Assembly (NCBI RefSeq): GCF_020740795.1
Contig: NC_067285.1
Span: 109,331,652-109,395,651, forward strand
Length of the DNA: 64,000 nucleotides
Source: Apus apus
Lineage: Eukaryota; Chordata; Aves; Apodiformes; Apodidae
Reading direction: 5' to 3'
The position numbers and the translations under genes were made by a program. Under the pieces are notes generated by a model, which made no database searches, had not been told where the DNA came from, and saw only the letters and a program-made list of their open reading frames with translations. Numbering within the stretch: position 1 is the first letter of the stretch; each line of letters begins with the position of its first letter. Below, one piece after another: positions 29,631 through 44,600 of this stretch.

Positions 29631-32600
29631 GTACGTGGAGACATCCCCCCCCCTCCCCTCCCCCCCCGCTTCCCTGGGGAGATGGGGCCCGGCTCCCAAA
29701 ACCTGGAGCCTTTGTGAGCTGTGGGACCCCTCTGGGGAGACCTGCCCCAGCCTCGGGGCTGAGCAGTACTCCCCGCTCCCCGGGGGTTCCTGCCCCTGTT
29801 TGTGCTCGGCCCCGGGAAGGTCTCTCTGCTGGGGGGAGGCTGAGCCGGAGGCCTTTCTGCCTTCAACCCCCTGGAGCTGGAGCTCTGCGTGCGTTTCTGA
29901 CCGGGAAAAAGTTAGAGGTGGGAGCAGGTATCGGCCTTTCCTGAGCCTCGTCTGCCTTCCGTGGCTGCTGGAGAGGCGTGTTTGTTCCTGACCAGCAGGT
30001 ACGGCCCGACCTGCCCGTGCTTTCTGCGCCTTCACGTTGTCTTCAAGGGGGTTACTCACCCCCAGGGGAAACAGCAGGGCTGCCCTCATTTCTCCCCCCC
30101 CCCCTTTTTTTTTTTTTGTCCCCTCCTAAGTGAGTAAGTTGTTTTCTTTTGATGTGGTTAGGTTTGGAAGTGTTCAGGGTAAAGCCACCCTTCAGCAGGA
30201 AGTAAACACGGCCTCCCAAGCCTTGTCTGTGGGGTGCAGCTGATGTTGAGCCCTTGCGCAGGCGGGCTGGGTGGCCAGGGCGCCCTGTAAACATCAGACA
30301 TTTAAACCTTGCGAAATCCCGGGGACGGAGGTAGCGCAGCGCTTGCTGGTGGAGTGGGAGGGCATGGTGAGGCAGCTGAAGTGATTTACCCAAGGCCGTG
30401 CAGGAAGCAAGTGATGGCTCAGGGATTAAAAACGGGAACTCGAAGGCTCCCGAGTGCAGACTTGGGAGCAGACTGTGCTATTTCGTTACTTTCCAAGATC
30501 TGCTTTTGTTTGGTTCAGAGAAAAATGTGTTTCCTGTAGTCTTGTACAAATACAGGTGCAAAGCCCACTTAGTGGTGCTTTTAATTCCAGGAACATAAAC
30601 AGGATTGTGCTAGAGCTGCTGTGTGTACACAGCAATTTCCATAGATAGCAAACATGGGACTCTGGTTCTGAGGCATTTCTTTGGGATGAAATCACTTTTG
30701 TTCTTTTAGGAGTTGTTTTGAACTCGGTTCAGTAAAAGTGTTTTGTGCTGCTCAAATCCGGGCTCGTGCATTAAGGACAGTTGTTAAAACCTGCCTCTTC
30801 ACTGAGATGCTGATCTTGCCTGGGAAGCTGAGTGCTGTGACCCTGATGTGTTTTTAGTTTTGCGTGTCTCTGGGGGGTTGTAAAGATTTGTCTGTAAGAA
30901 TCCTGTTGTAGGATTCCTGATCTTGATCCTCCTCTCTGCCCGGATCCAGCTTTTACTCTCTTCATAACAAAATTAAGAGGTTCCAGTGTGCAGTTCCTTC
31001 AGGGTCCTCACTGGGTTTGCCATCCAGACTTGAATGAGGTGTTTCTGGGACTCTCCTGTGGAGGCCCTGGACGTGTTTTCAGCACTTGCTAAATCAGTGG
31101 TGATGCTGTCCCAGCAAAGTACATCCTAAACTGAGCTTTCTTTTAAGTGAGTACTATGGAGTGAAGCCAATAAGTTATTAGTGCATCCTCAAAGATCTGT
31201 GGACTCTATTAAATGTTGGCATCTGAGGGTCAGCTGGCTTCATACATGGCAAAATCCTTCTACTTTAACATGCTATTTTTAACTTCCTAATAAGAACAGG
31301 TATTTGCAACTTTTATATCCTTTTATATACTGTCTCCTGAGTATTTTTGAAAATTGAGGGAGGTGGAAGCAGACACCTTACTGTGGAGCTCTGTCATTCA
31401 GGGGCTCTGAACTGCAGAAAGATGTTCACGTGTATCATTTAAAAGGAAGAAAGGAAAAAGAAAACCCTCACTGCTGAAGAAGAAATTCATTGAGTAGGAC
31501 AAGATTTGAGAGCAAAGATTTATGAAAAGACATTAAATAGGCAGTGGATATAAAAGGGAAGTGGGTGGAGAAAAAGAAACTTAGAAGCTGCTTCAACCTC
31601 TGAACTAGTTTTTTCCACTCTCTTGGTTAAAACTTCTTGAGCTGTTTTCATGTTACAGCCTAAGCACAGCACAGCTGAGGCCTGTGAACAGGAAGGCTGT
31701 GAACACTGAATTACTGGGAGGATTGTCTACAGGCTTTCTTCTTCTGATTTATTAGAAGTAGCTCATAGTTTAATTAAAGCTGGAAGAGGTGGGTGCAGGG
31801 GACAGATCTGTTCTCTTAAGGCTCTGATGGCTTTTCCTGTGTAGGCATTTTCGTTGCTTTCCTGCAGTGGTTTCTGTTACAGTCTGTGTTAAGGGGCAGT
31901 AATTCACTTATTTGCATGGGATAAAAACAGTTAGGCATTTAAGTTGTTTTGGTTTTACCCTAATGGCTTTTCTTACAAAAAATAGCTATTTAGAGAGTGA
32001 ATTTTAACCTCTCTGTTTATTGGAGGGTGAATATTTCCATTTGCTTGTTGCATAATCTCTGACTGATTGTTTTGTCTTGGCAACAGTCGGGAGACAGTTA
32101 TTTAAGACCCTTCATGTGATTTTAAATGTCTGTTCTAAAAATTAAATAGCAACTGAGAAATGGTGATTATTCTTGAAATAATTTTAGGAGGCTAAATTTA
32201 TGGAATAACTGAGTGAGATTTTTTTGTTTTAATTCAAGATGTATAGAATCAAGTTAGTGAACATGCACTGAAGAGACTGTTGATCCTATAACTTCTCACT
32301 TATTCACTAGGAAAAATACAGAGTCCTGTTCACCTGGGAGGTGATTGTTTGCTTCATGGGACTGGAGAGAGGAAAAAAGTTAGAGCTTTTTTTTTTCTCT
32401 TTTTCTGTTTTTGTTTCTGTTTTTCTTCTTTTCTTAAAAGCTCTGACTGTTGCAAAAATGCTGTTAAAGCTTCCTCAGCTGGGGCTTGCAGGGATGAACA
32501 GGAGCTGTTTACTTTTCTAGAGATGAGCTAGTTCTAGTGTGTAACAACAGAAGTTGTTTCTGCTGTTGACAGCAGCAGGGTGGAGAGTTGGGATGCACAA

Positions 32601-35600
32601 AGGAAGGTGTCTAGAATAAGTGGCTGGTAAATTATTACATACAGCCAGTGATGACAGCTTCTTTTCTGGATTTCCTTTGCTCTTGACAGAGGCATGTTGC
32701 TAGGGGCACACTCCTAAGAGTTAGTTTCTGTTGGGTTTGAGTTGTTGGTCCTGCAGGAGTAGCAGCAGTTCAGTGAACCTGCATTTTGCTTTCCATGGGA
32801 AACCAGAAACTAGACTCTGACATGCTGCTGAAACCACAGGTGTGTTAAAATACAAAATGAGAGAGGAACAAACTAAAAAGCATGGTTACTTTTTAAATCT
32901 CCTAAAGAGATATTTTGGTAATTTTATTCTTTTTCTCACATGAAGAATTTAGATCCGGAATATTAGGGAAGCATTTCTGGGCTGCTGTCCCCCTCAAGTT
33001 ATCCTTCCTGTGCAGTTGAAGGCTGCTAAGTCTGTGTCCCTAAAGGAAAAATAAATTAATGTAGAATGAACTTTAAAGATGGAGAGAATTTCAGAGGTAG
33101 GACTGGAAGAGGGATTCTCCTTGTATTTTGAAATGAAAAGCTGGAAGAAAGGACTGGAGTAAAGCACAAAAGAGTGTATTTATTTTTATTTTTTTTCTGA
33201 CTAAAGCTACTGAGGAGTTGAGGCATGAAGGGTGTAAACTGTGGTCAGGGGCTTGTAAAGCTTTTGCATGTATGGTTTTGCACCTGTAGCAGTGCACAGC
33301 ATTGCACCTGTTGGTTGGACATTGCTTTGAAAATGTCAGCGTTTCTGGAAAATTAGTCTTACAACAAGAAAGCGTGGATCTGATGTTCACATCCAGGCTG
33401 TTCATGGGCTGCTTCTCATCCAAATTTTGCTTGCATCTTGTGGAAGTTAAATGTGATGTTTGGATGTGTCTTCAGGGAACTGTCTAAAAGAAAACCGATC
33501 CTGTAGTAGGTTCAGTAGCTTCCTTTTGTACCATGTGACATTTTTGGATTGAGGTGTTTCTTTGAGATGTGTTTATTAATCTACTGTGACAGAGACACAT
33601 GAGATCTTTACATGAATTTTTTATGCTGTTGTACTTGTTCAGTGTTACTGTGCACCCGACTGGATTCCTAATTCCATGGGTGAGCCACGTCCTGTACATC
33701 TTCATTTAAACTGATCCTGCTTTGGCAATACCCTCTAGATTGCATTTCTCTCTGTTAATACCATCCCTTGTCTTTAAATGTTGGTGCATCTTGAGTTAGT
33801 AGTGTTACCATTTGTTTGGAACAAAGTTAGTAATTTTCTTCTCTTTTGTTTAGATCAAGATGGAGACTTATCGGGGACAATTTCGCTTGTTATGACACAG
33901 TGTTGTAAAAGAATAAAAGACACAGTTCAAAAACTGGCCTCCGATCATAAAGACATTCACAGCAGCGTGTCCCGAGTTGGAAAAGCCATTGATAAGGTAT
34001 TTATGTTGTGAATTGATTGGGTTATTAGGTGGTGTGTCCCCTGCTTTACAAAATTTTGATTTATGTTACAGTTAACCTCAAATCTTCCTGTCAACTGCAG
34101 AAGCATAGCCCTGGGGCAGAGGCAAGACTATGGGGTGCATAGTACTTGCTTTCAGAACTTGTTTGTATGCTGAATCCTGCTTCTGAGGCAGCTTAAATGT
34201 CTTTATTTCCAAGATAATTTGCCCAACGTGTGATAGGTTAATATCAGAACATGGTTATGTTGACTGACTAAACATTTTATTTGAAGTGCACCTTATAATC
34301 TTACTAAGGATGACACTAAATGAGTCTTTTCATCCAAAGATGCTTGCAACATTACAGAATACTCATCCTTTGGGACTCTCATTTAAACTCTGTTACTAAT
34401 GAGGATCTGTTAAAGTATAATTTAACAGTGGTGCAATGGGGAGACAGAGTACCTAGTGCTGCATTATTGGGCATAATGTCTGTGCAACTGTTATTTTTTT
34501 GCTTATCTCTGTGATTGACCCATCACAGAGGGCTCAAACTTTGTACTGAGAGCTTTAATCCAAGCGCCACCCTTATCCAAAGCTTAAGGACGCATCTGTC
34601 TCTAATCCTTGCTGCTGTATCTAAACCAATTAACTAGAGTAAAATTCCATCCTTATTACTGGCTTGGAGCCTGAAATAAATCTGTGTAATCTTGTCCTAA
34701 GTTTGAAGCTTTCCTATTCTGCTTTAGCAAGTGGACTTTGTGCAAACACGCTGATTTCAGTTTGGCTGTACCATTTTCCTTTAAATACTCTGAGGGAGAG
34801 CAGCCCGAGGTCATATCTAGAGAGTGGGAATCACAGAATCATTTAGGTTGGAAAGGACCTTTAAGATCATCAAGTCCATCCATAAACCTAGCACTGCCAA
34901 GTCCATAAATGGAAATTAGTATTTCTTAGAAGCCAAAGGAAAAAAACATTTGCAAACTTTAAATAAAGTTTAGATGTGTGTCTAATCTCCAAATTGTTCT
35001 TTCAGTTGCCATGTGCAGTTTTTCCAGTGTTGTTTCTGTCCTGCTGTTTTATTTACTAATTTTCTTTGGAAAGGGATACTTATACATAAAAGCATTTTTA
35101 AAATTTCAGAAGTGTGGTTTTGTAAAATAGTTGAAAGGACACCACTAATCTGCTCTGTGCCCACTGACTGTCAGAAGAACTGTTTCAGTGAGGTGTTCAA
35201 AAATTTGCTGTAGTCAGTGTGCTCATTCCTCTGGTTTTTCAATCTTGCTTAGTGTCTGTGATGTTCAGATCAAAAGATTGGAAGCAGCTCTGCTGGTAAT
35301 GGAGGACGTATTTTCATCAAGTTCAGAGCATCAGTCAGGATTGTCTCCTTAAAGATGAATTTCCTGGTTTTCTGTTTTATTTTTTTGGAGTGCAAGTAGT
35401 TTGACTTTTCCTTTCCCTAACATAAATGTCTGAAGGGAACTACTTTAAAATGTACCCTGAAGTGTGCCCTGTTCTTGGCCTGTTTGACAGATGAATAGAT
35501 GTAATGTTTAAATCTAAGTGGAATTTAATGCTCCCCTGGACAGTGACATTGGAAGGAAATCTTCCATACCTTCTTAGTGTAATTTCACTGTCCTGATGGA

Positions 35601-38600
35601 AAATATATTTGAAACCTGCCAGCAAAGTCTTTGTTGGCTTCTGAGTCCCATAGCCTATTGAAGTTGCCCTCTCCTCATTCCTTCCCCATAATACACTTAA
35701 GCTTAAACCAATAGAAGTAATTAAGTGTAATTGATGTAGTGAGTTGGTGCTCGCACATTCCCGGCAAAATGTTACTGCTTCCTAACTAAAATGCTGGTTG
35801 GAATTTAAAGAAGCACAGCCCTTTGCTTGGATTCATGAGACTGGAGTTTTGTTTCTGTCATGTGTAAACTCTCATTCCAGCTTTTTCCTCATTTATTTTA
35901 TAGACAGATTAACACCTAGAACACCACGTATTGTCTTCCTAACTCCATGTGCTCAGGCACGGGTAAATAACTCGTGTTGACTGATTGGAGATTGGGAAAC
36001 ATGCTAATATTGGTACCAGTTTTATGTGACACATCTAAATGGCAGTTACAGGTAGCATGAGCAAACTTCCTCCTTAACAATCTTGGCTTTTGAAATAGCT
36101 TGCTGTATTATCTGCTTGTGGCAAATTATGGATTTTTTTTTTCCATTGCTGAGGCAGCATTATGTCCATATATCAACTTAAAGCTAGTCGGTTCTTCAAG
36201 TTAGTGTAGCCATTGCTTACGAACTTGGAACCTAGGTTTGTTTTCCTGCAGAGTTCACTCTGAGAACAGAAACTCCTAAACGTTGGAAAAATAAAGTTCA
36301 GATTTGGCGTAAAATACAAACCGTGTTTAAAATGTGAACTTTGTGTGCTGCTTTTTAGTTAGCAGTTCCTGGAAAGTTTATCTAATAATCGAAACGTTTT
36401 TTCATAGTAGTTCCACCTGGATTTACATGCTTGTGATCCATGGAGGGTTACCCTTTCTTCCAAAGAGCATTTTCTCCTTTGAAAAGCAACGTTTGCATCC
36501 AGTTTTTTCTTCATTGTACTGGCATTTGCTCTGCTTCCAGAACTCATCATGTCACTATTGTTCAAGCAAGTTGTTAACAGGTAGCTCGTTAATCAGTCTT
36601 CCGGTAAATCAGTCACTCTTCTGGAACGATTTGAATTAATCTCAAAGCTTGTTTGATGAGGCTAGTACATGTTTTGCCTCTAGCAATCTGTCTGAGTAGG
36701 GGTTAAATGCCTTCATTCAGGAAAGTAAGTGGAGAAAATGGTAACTCCTTCAGTTTTATCGCTGAATTTAAAGCCTGTTTTTTAAGAGCCAACAAGTTAA
36801 ACCAGTCCTTGGTTTGGGAAAATAGACTTTTTACAGCAGTTGGTGTTTGTTTCATGTAAAAACTTGTGTACAAACAAAAAACCCTTACTGAATGTAATTT
36901 AATATTACTGTAAAGAATATGGCTAGATAAATACAGTCTTTGCAAGTTGAGCTTTATCTGTGAACCAACAAATTGAACAGAGGAGGTAAACAAATGTATT
37001 TCATTTGTATATTGAGTCAGAATTTAGAAGAAAGCAGGAATGCACAAAGTAATCTCAGCTGAGAGACTGAGGAATAAAACTGCCCTTCATCATCATCATC
37101 CTTCATATTGTTGTCAAAAGGAAAGGATTAACAGTCACAAAGATTCCAGGTTCTGAAACTAGATGGGCTTGTGTCATGGGTGGAGTTGGGGACATCAGAC
37201 CTGGGCAATGGCAACCCTATCTCAAAAAAAAAAAACCCAGCAGGAACTTCGAGATAAGAGAATGTTAAATTTCTGCTTTGTTATGTGAAGTTAGGAGTGA
37301 CAGTGACCAACCAGTCATTTCCTTCTCTGAAGTCTTTGTTGCTGTTTTGTATACAAAACTCAGCTTATTTCTCAAAAGATGTGCTAGCCTGGCACCCCTG
37401 TCTGTGCAGAAGTGGAGTAAAACAAGTATCTCAACTGTGTGTGTGGACAGGGTTTTGCACACAGGATGCAGAACCCAGATTTGGGACAATATCACGTTGT
37501 TACTAGTAACATGGAAGGTTTTATCTTGGTTGAAATGGTCTGGTTTGTGTGTGTGCATGACTCAAAGTCCTTCTCACATTTCAGCAATTATCAGTAATGT
37601 ACTTTACATTCTATCACGGATATATTTAGCACATACTATTCTACGTTTTAGCCCTAAGCTTCCTAGTTAGGCTCTTAAAAAAAGGCTTGTGTCTCAGGAA
37701 TATTCACGGTTGCTCTTCTAGGCTTAAACCCTGAAAAGCACAATATAGCCTGTCTGGAGTTTAACTCAGAGAATTTATTTCAACTTTTGAAATCTTATTA
37801 AACCCCACATGCTATCAGCATAGTGTTGGTATTTAGGAAACAGATGTGTTGTCACCAGCATCTCATGCAGGCGTGACAGTTATGAAATACATGAGCCAAA
37901 GGCAAGCAGTAATTTGTTCTGACATGTGACAGTCACTCCCTGTAATATGTGTAGTCTCCTCTGGACCCAGAGGAGGTAAGAGGTGTAGAATCCCAGATAT
38001 AATAAAGACCTCAGAAATTGTTTTAAAAATAAATATATTTTAAACATTGAAACGAGAGAACCTGGTCAAGACTGGTCTGATGAGAGAGTGGATATGGGGG
38101 AGAAAAAAACATGGATGTCCTCAGGTTATATGATGTGAGCTGAACCTACAGCACATCTGACTCATTGTTACCATCTTCTATGAGATTTTTCAAAATCTAA
38201 TTTACAGTGGAGTTTTGAGAAGGTTCTCAAGGCTCATAGGTTTGTTGCTTCAGAACACAATGTGTTTTTTTGTGAAGACGCTGAGGTAAGTGGCTCTGCC
38301 ACCTCTGCCCTCAAGCAGTGAGAAGGGTGTGACACTGTTTAAGGCATAGATTCAGCTTCTGCCCAGAAGAATACAGTTCTTTTTATGGGTTTTACGTTTG
38401 CTAGGACTTTTAATTGCATGAGCAGTAACTTTAAGTCAATAACTTTTAGGCTACTGATGATCCCCATCCTGGAATCTAAGTAAAAAAAGCAAGTTTATCT
38501 GTTTTTTTTTTAATACTGCCTCTGATGTTTCTTCAATGCATTGTCGATGGAAATGTTACCTGCTAGGGGTGTTTGGACAGTGATGCTGACCAGTACCAAC

Positions 38601-41600
38601 GATGCTGGTGATCCTTAAAGCCTTCAAAGAGTTGGCATAAATAAGAACAGTATTATTTAGTCTTCAAGGTGTTTTAAGTTTTTTCAAGCTCCAGCTTAAA
38701 GACAAGCAGCATGCCAAGGAGCTTACAGGTTAAGACACTGAAGTGAAAATGTTGTTAACTGAGAATTGAAACAATGGCAATAATTTAAATGCTCATGTTG
38801 CTCCACTGTTTCCTGAAGATGGAAGAGACAGTTTGCTTGCCTGAGTTAGTGTTTTACTGAAAGTTTGCTAAGAGACCTGAAGGGAGTGGTGGTTTTGAAG
38901 CCAGGTGTGCAGGGATGAGAAGGCTGCCCCTTTCTCACGGTGACACAGAGGAGATGTGGAAGGTGGCTGATGAAGGAAATTAGTAAGTGGAAAGGTGCTG
39001 TGCAAATTGCTGGAAGGAAGAATGAGAAGCTTTACAGATTCATGCTGCTGTGCCCCCTCTAACTTCCCCCTTGCCATTTAAGAGGTGGGCAGCTCACTGT
39101 CGGTAAAGCTGCCTCTCAAGGGCTGATCTGCTCTCTATTGGGGTGTCCCCATGCACCTATCTCTACTGAAGGTAATCACTGCATGCCACTCCAGTCCTCT
39201 GGAGCCAGCCTGCAAAGACAGCAATTTCAGTTTTGAGGCTGACATCTGAATTGTAGGTAGGTCTTTGATACCTCCTAAGGAAAAGCAGTGAGGCATAGCT
39301 GGGCAGGAGAGACTTGAGTGGTGAAAAAGTGGCTCCGTGGTCTGAAAGTCTGAAGCTGCCATGATGATGTTCTCTAATTTTTTAAATTGAGTTGCAAGGA
39401 GACTCTTAAATTTAACTTCTGAAGCAGATGGACAGTAGACTCCCCAGTACTTTTGGCAGCATCACTCTGCAAATGTCTGTTGCCTGGCCTGGGTTTTGGC
39501 AGAGTCTGACTCTTCTGGTTTACCAGCTAGCGAAGTTATGTCCATGGGATACAAAGTTCTAATCTAACCTAGCCCCTGTCACCTCAGCTTTGCTCTGAAG
39601 GTGGTTGGTTATCTGCACTGGCAGATATCACAGCAGGTTGAGTATCTGTTAACCTGTCTCTCCAGCATTGTCCTGGCTGATGGGGAACCAGTAATACATG
39701 GTTGACAGACAGCTCGTACCAGCTTTGTGTTGTTTGCTCTGCCTGCTTTGACAGAAGTGTGTATTGTGCTAGGTGGGTGTTTCAGTATTGTGCAGGACTG
39801 TCAGTTGTCACAGAGCTGCAGCTGAAGCACTGCAGTTTGCACCAGACTTCTGTTTTACAAACTTCCTTAATGGAAGAGAGCCATAGTTACTAAACAGTCA
39901 GGTCAGGCAGCAAGCAGTGTTTTGAATTCTAGACTCTACTTCTTTTGCAAGAGGTTTGTTGGAGGCAATAGGTGAGGATTTTTATTCAGATTAGCCTCTC
40001 TGCCTCAGTCATAAAACATGTTAGCAGTTAAAATCCTGTTTTATATAATGGGTTAGAATAAGTGTTGCTCTCCTACTGCCAATAGGCAGAGTGCCAAGTG
40101 TTACTAAAGAGTCACTGTGACAGTATTTTTACTTATTCCTGGAATATGTCTGTAGGCCACTGACCTAAAAATACACAGCAGTAGGATCGGCTAAATCAGT
40201 ATAAGATATCTTGGATCTTCAAAGCTTATCCTGTTGCTGGAATGTTGGAGGTCTTCAGGGATTTGAATTTCATTGTGGTTTGAGGGTGGGAAGAAGTGAC
40301 TTTTTCCTTTTTCAGCATTGTCTGCCCCTCCAGCTGACGTCACAGCTCCATCAACAATTTCTGAGTTCAAGCTTTTCCTGCTCATTTGGTGTGCTGTAAT
40401 GACAGTGAAGCATTGATAGCACTTTTGATTCCAGTGTAAGCAGTTTTGTTTTCTGTTGTCTGTGCATTTTCAGTTTTCACATACAGAAAAAGTCTTTTCT
40501 GCAGATACTTCCTTCAAAAATGCATCATGGTCTAGATTTCTAATTTGCTAGGTAGATCTGTAATTTGTCAGTGCAGTTCCTTAGAGTGGATAATATTCAG
40601 ACTTGAAATGAGCAAGCTGAAGGATTTGTTTTATGCACAGGAGGTAATGAAGCAGCTGACAGGTGGATTTCACTTTGAGCAGGAGGTAATTGAAGGCCAA
40701 CTGAGTAAGAGGCAGAAAGCATCAGGGTGGAGACAGAGGTGTCCTGGAGAATTAAAGTGATGTGGGGCCATTTGTTCCAGCCTATTAACTGTTAGTTTGT
40801 ACGTTTCAGAATTTTGACTCGGACATCAGCAGCGTGGGGATAGATGGGTGCTGGCAGGCTGACAGCCAGAGAATCCTCAACGAGGTGATGGTGGAGCACT
40901 TCTTCCGGCAGGGAATGTTGGATGTAGCCGAGGAACTTTGTCAGGTAACCATCAGCGCGAAGGCTGAATGTAACCGCTCGTGGGACATGGTGCTTTGGGT
41001 TAGCATCCTTATTTGGGTGTTAGTGTTTAAACTGTCAGCAAAACGGCAGCTTAATCTCATGTTTTCTTGTGCTTCAACTAAAACCTGCCTTTGTTTTTTC
41101 AGGAATCTGGCCTATCAATAGATCAAAGTCAAAAAGAACCGTTTGTGGAGTTGAATCGAATATTGGAAGCATTAAAAGTTCGTGTTCTGCGACCTGCATT
41201 AGAGTGAGTCTACTCAGGTTTTTTTCTCCCCCTTTTTTTTTTTTTTGTTTTTTTTAGGATGCTTTTAACAAGTCTTCTAGTTTAAGTGTGGCCTTTAGTA
41301 TGTTTTGATGTGTCCCCATTTGTCCTTTGAGAAGTCTGTTACTACATGAACCCCTGCCTTCTTCTTTTGTTCCCTCTGTGTCCTTCCCCATGGACAGTAC
41401 TAAGAGTCATTTTCTTAAATTAAGGATTAACTTTAATAATCTGTGGTGCTGATTGAAGGTTTTGGGAAGAAATATCACTTAAGAGAAACAGTTGTCTGCC
41501 ATCATTTGACCACTCAGTGGATAAGTAATTGCTGGATGGCCACACCCAGAGAGTTGTGGTCAATGGTTCAGTGTCCCAGTGGAGGCAAGTGACAAGTGGT

Positions 41601-44600
41601 GTCCCTCAGGGGTCAGTACTGGGACAAGTGCTGTTCTACATCTTTATTGGAGTCACAGACAGTGGGATTGAGTGTGTATCCTCAACAAGTTTGCTGATGA
41701 TACCAAGGTGTGTGGTGTGGTTGATACTCTAGAGGGAAGGGAGGCCATCCTGAGGGACCTCAGAGAGGTGGGCCAATGCCATCATCATGAAGGTCAACAA
41801 GGCCAAGTGCAGGGTCCTGCACCTGGGTTGGCACAACCCCAGGCACAAATACAGGCTGGGGGGAGAATGTCTGGAGAGCAGTGCTGAGGAGAAGGACTTG
41901 GGGGTGGTAGTTGATGAGAAGCTGGACATGAGCCACCAGTGTGTGCTGGAGCCCAGAGAGCCAATTGTGTCCTGGGCTGCATCAAAAGAAGTGTGGCCAG
42001 CAGGGCCAGGGAGGGGATTCTGCCCCTCTGCTCTCCTCTGGTGAGACCCCACCTGGAATACTGTGTACAGCTCTGGGGCCCTCAGCACAAGAAAGGTACA
42101 GACCTGTTGGAGAGGGTCCAGAGAAGGGCCACCAAGGTGATCCAAGGCCTGGAGCAGCTCTGCTATGAAGACAGGCTGAGAGAGTTGGGGCTGTTCAGCC
42201 TGGAGAAGAGAAGGCTCTGGAGAGACCTTAGAGCACCTTCCGGTGCCTGAAGGGGCTCCAGGAAAGCTGGGGAGGGGCTTTTCATCAGAGAAGACACTGA
42301 TAGGACAAGGGGTGATGGTTTTAAACTGAGGGAGGGAAGATTTAGGTTAGATATTAGGAAGAAATTCTTCCCTATAAGGGTGATGAGGAGCTGGAATGGG
42401 TTGCCCAGGGAGGTTGTTGATGCCCCATCCCTGGAGGTTTTTAAGGCCAGCTTGGCTGAGATTTTGTGCAGCCTGGTCTAGTGGTGGGGTTCCCTGCTCA
42501 TGGCAGGGGGTTGGAACTTGATGATCTTCCAACTTTTATGATTCTATAATTCTGTTCTATGATTCTATGTTATTTAGCTTTATAGTGAATCATTAGTGAA
42601 CCTTATTTTATTTAAAAGGTTCCGTTATGAAGGATACCAGGACTTAGTAGAGGTGTTGGGTATCACCAGGGTTTTTGCAGCTTCACTGAGCCCTTGAGGT
42701 GAGCAGAACAAGACTTGGGGTCAAAGTTCTCCCTTTTCCTCAAGTCACTCTCCCTTTCCAGATAAGGAACCACAGGGTGGGATGAGGGAGTGAAAGGATA
42801 GGTGTGTGCTTTGCAGGCTGCTGCTGCCAGGTACATGCTGATTAACGCTGCGTGAGAGGTGTGTCCCTTTCCTCAGCAGGAAACAACCCTGTGGTACATG
42901 AGCTGGGAGGCTGGACTGAGAGGGAGATCTGCTAGTGAGAGATTTCTGCTGAGCAAAACAATTCTGGTCACTCAACTCAGTGGATAATGCTGAACACTCA
43001 AATGAAAACCAAGCCTGGGAATATCTGAGATCTGTCAGTCAACCTTAGAGCAGGGTATTTTCTTGACCTTAGTAGACTTTACAGCCATTAGACATGTAAG
43101 CTGGTGCTAAAAGGGATGGTGAAGAGGGCAATGTAATATAATGGGCATGGGCTACTGTTTAGATTTCCAGTAGTGGATATGTAACAGTGCTGTACCATTT
43201 AAACTTTTATTTTAAAAATGACAAAACTCCAAACAAACCCTGTGTTTCTGGGGTTTTTTTAGGTTGTGAGAGGTTGGTCTCAAAAGTAAGTAAAAAAAAA
43301 TAAAAATCTTTGAAGTGACCTTTTAATAATAGAAACAATGAAACTAAGCATAGTCAAAAATTCTGTTTAATTCCAGAGCATCATTCATACATTTAAATTT
43401 ACATTTTTTGCATTAGTTAAATATATTTTCATACCAACAAACATTTTCTTTTCCTTTAACATGATGTAACAGGGTTATGTCAATGCAGAGGTCACTGACA
43501 TCTAACCTCTGTGCAGGGATACTCTGGTATTTGAACTGTGGTGTTCATAAACTAAATCATGGATTATGCCACTGGGTCATGCAGAGGTTGACCTCAACAG
43601 TTGGTCTTTGGACCAACACAGGTGGAAAGCTCAAGGTGTTTTATTGCTGTTGAATTGGCCAGTGAAGGAAAGCAACACGGAAATGCCTGGTGTTCCAACT
43701 GAACTAGGGTTTAATGTCAGCTGCACTATGTATTTCTTGAGGTTCAAACAGTAGCAGAGCTGTTGCAAAGGACACTCTAGAACAGTAACTTGCTGTTACA
43801 GCCAGTTCACTTGAAGTCACTAAATTCATTTTAGCTGCAGTTAGCAAAGCCTTCTGCCTTACTTGTTGCTACTTAGTTGTATCTTGTAGTTGCTGCAGTG
43901 TGTTAAAATATTTTTCCAACAAAGGAGAAAGCATGGTTGTTCTTCAAAGGAGCTTTTATTCCCAAGACAGCTGAATGGACAGAGAATAGGGTGTATTGTC
44001 AGCACAGCTTGGATCTTGGTCTCCCTCCCCCACCCGGTCTCATTTCTGTTTATAATGTTTATTCAGTTTAAAATCAGTGCAAAAGCTCCCTGCTTCTCTT
44101 TGCCTGCTGCTGGGCACAGAGGGTCCTTATTTATAGTGATGTTTGTGTAGGAAACATGGTTGTTAGTGAGGATGACCAAACTGTGACAAAACTGCAGTTT
44201 AGGAGGTAACTGGTGTCTTAAATGCCTGTTTTTTTCTGCACATGGTAGTGAAGGTGTTTCCAATATTATTTCTCAGCAGATGTGGATGTTCAGAAGGATG
44301 GAAGCTGCTCCTGGAGGGATGGCCTCTGTGTCAGAGGAGCTTGGAGAGTTGGTGTTGTGCTCTCTGGGCAAAAACCTAATAAAGGGCTACAATTTGCATC
44401 AGTAAATGCAGCTTATGCACAGGGGTGCATAAAAGCAGTCCCAAACTGGCCTGTTCTTGGGCTAGGCTACTGACAGTGGTGTTGAAGCAGAAAGGGGTTG
44501 TTAGACAAGGATAATTAATTACGGTTCTATCAACCAGGAAGGGGAGTTGAGCAGGGTTTACCCATGGAAAATTGCAGGAGGTTGGAACAGAAGCCATAAC

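Larger units (their letters stand above)
28660..29740 (+). promoter_or_regulatory. RMND5A: RMND5A CpG-island promoter and 5' UTR
   Basis: GC- and CpG-dense sequence surrounds the RMND5A start codon at 29489. It includes a near-perfect 25-bp direct repeat (29174-29198 and 29260-29284), a GGGCC pentamer array (29321-29339) and many GC boxes. No TATA box is evident. An in-frame stop (TAG, 29306-29308) lies upstream of the ATG, and the 60 codons between are open but lack an ATG. Confidence 0.8.
33997..40809 (+). other. RMND5A: RMND5A intron 2
   Basis: This 6.8 kb GT-AG intron carries one short CR1 3' end (34829-34907), a CAT trinucleotide repeat (37088-37099) and a 12-base A run after an Alu-tail-like stretch at 37200-37235 that I do not regard as real. 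Nothing else was recognised. Confidence 0.65.

Noticed and set aside
28991-29866. 291-codon minus-strand open frame
   Set aside because: It lies in the RMND5A CpG island opposite exon 1, is Ala/Arg/Pro-rich, and has no recognisable family.
37200-37235. Stretch resembling the 7SL/Alu 3' end (CCTGGGCAA... then TCTC and 12 A)
   Set aside because: Only about 30 bases are similar, with gaps, and the upstream sequence shows no 7SL body. Alu does not occur in birds, so this is most likely chance.
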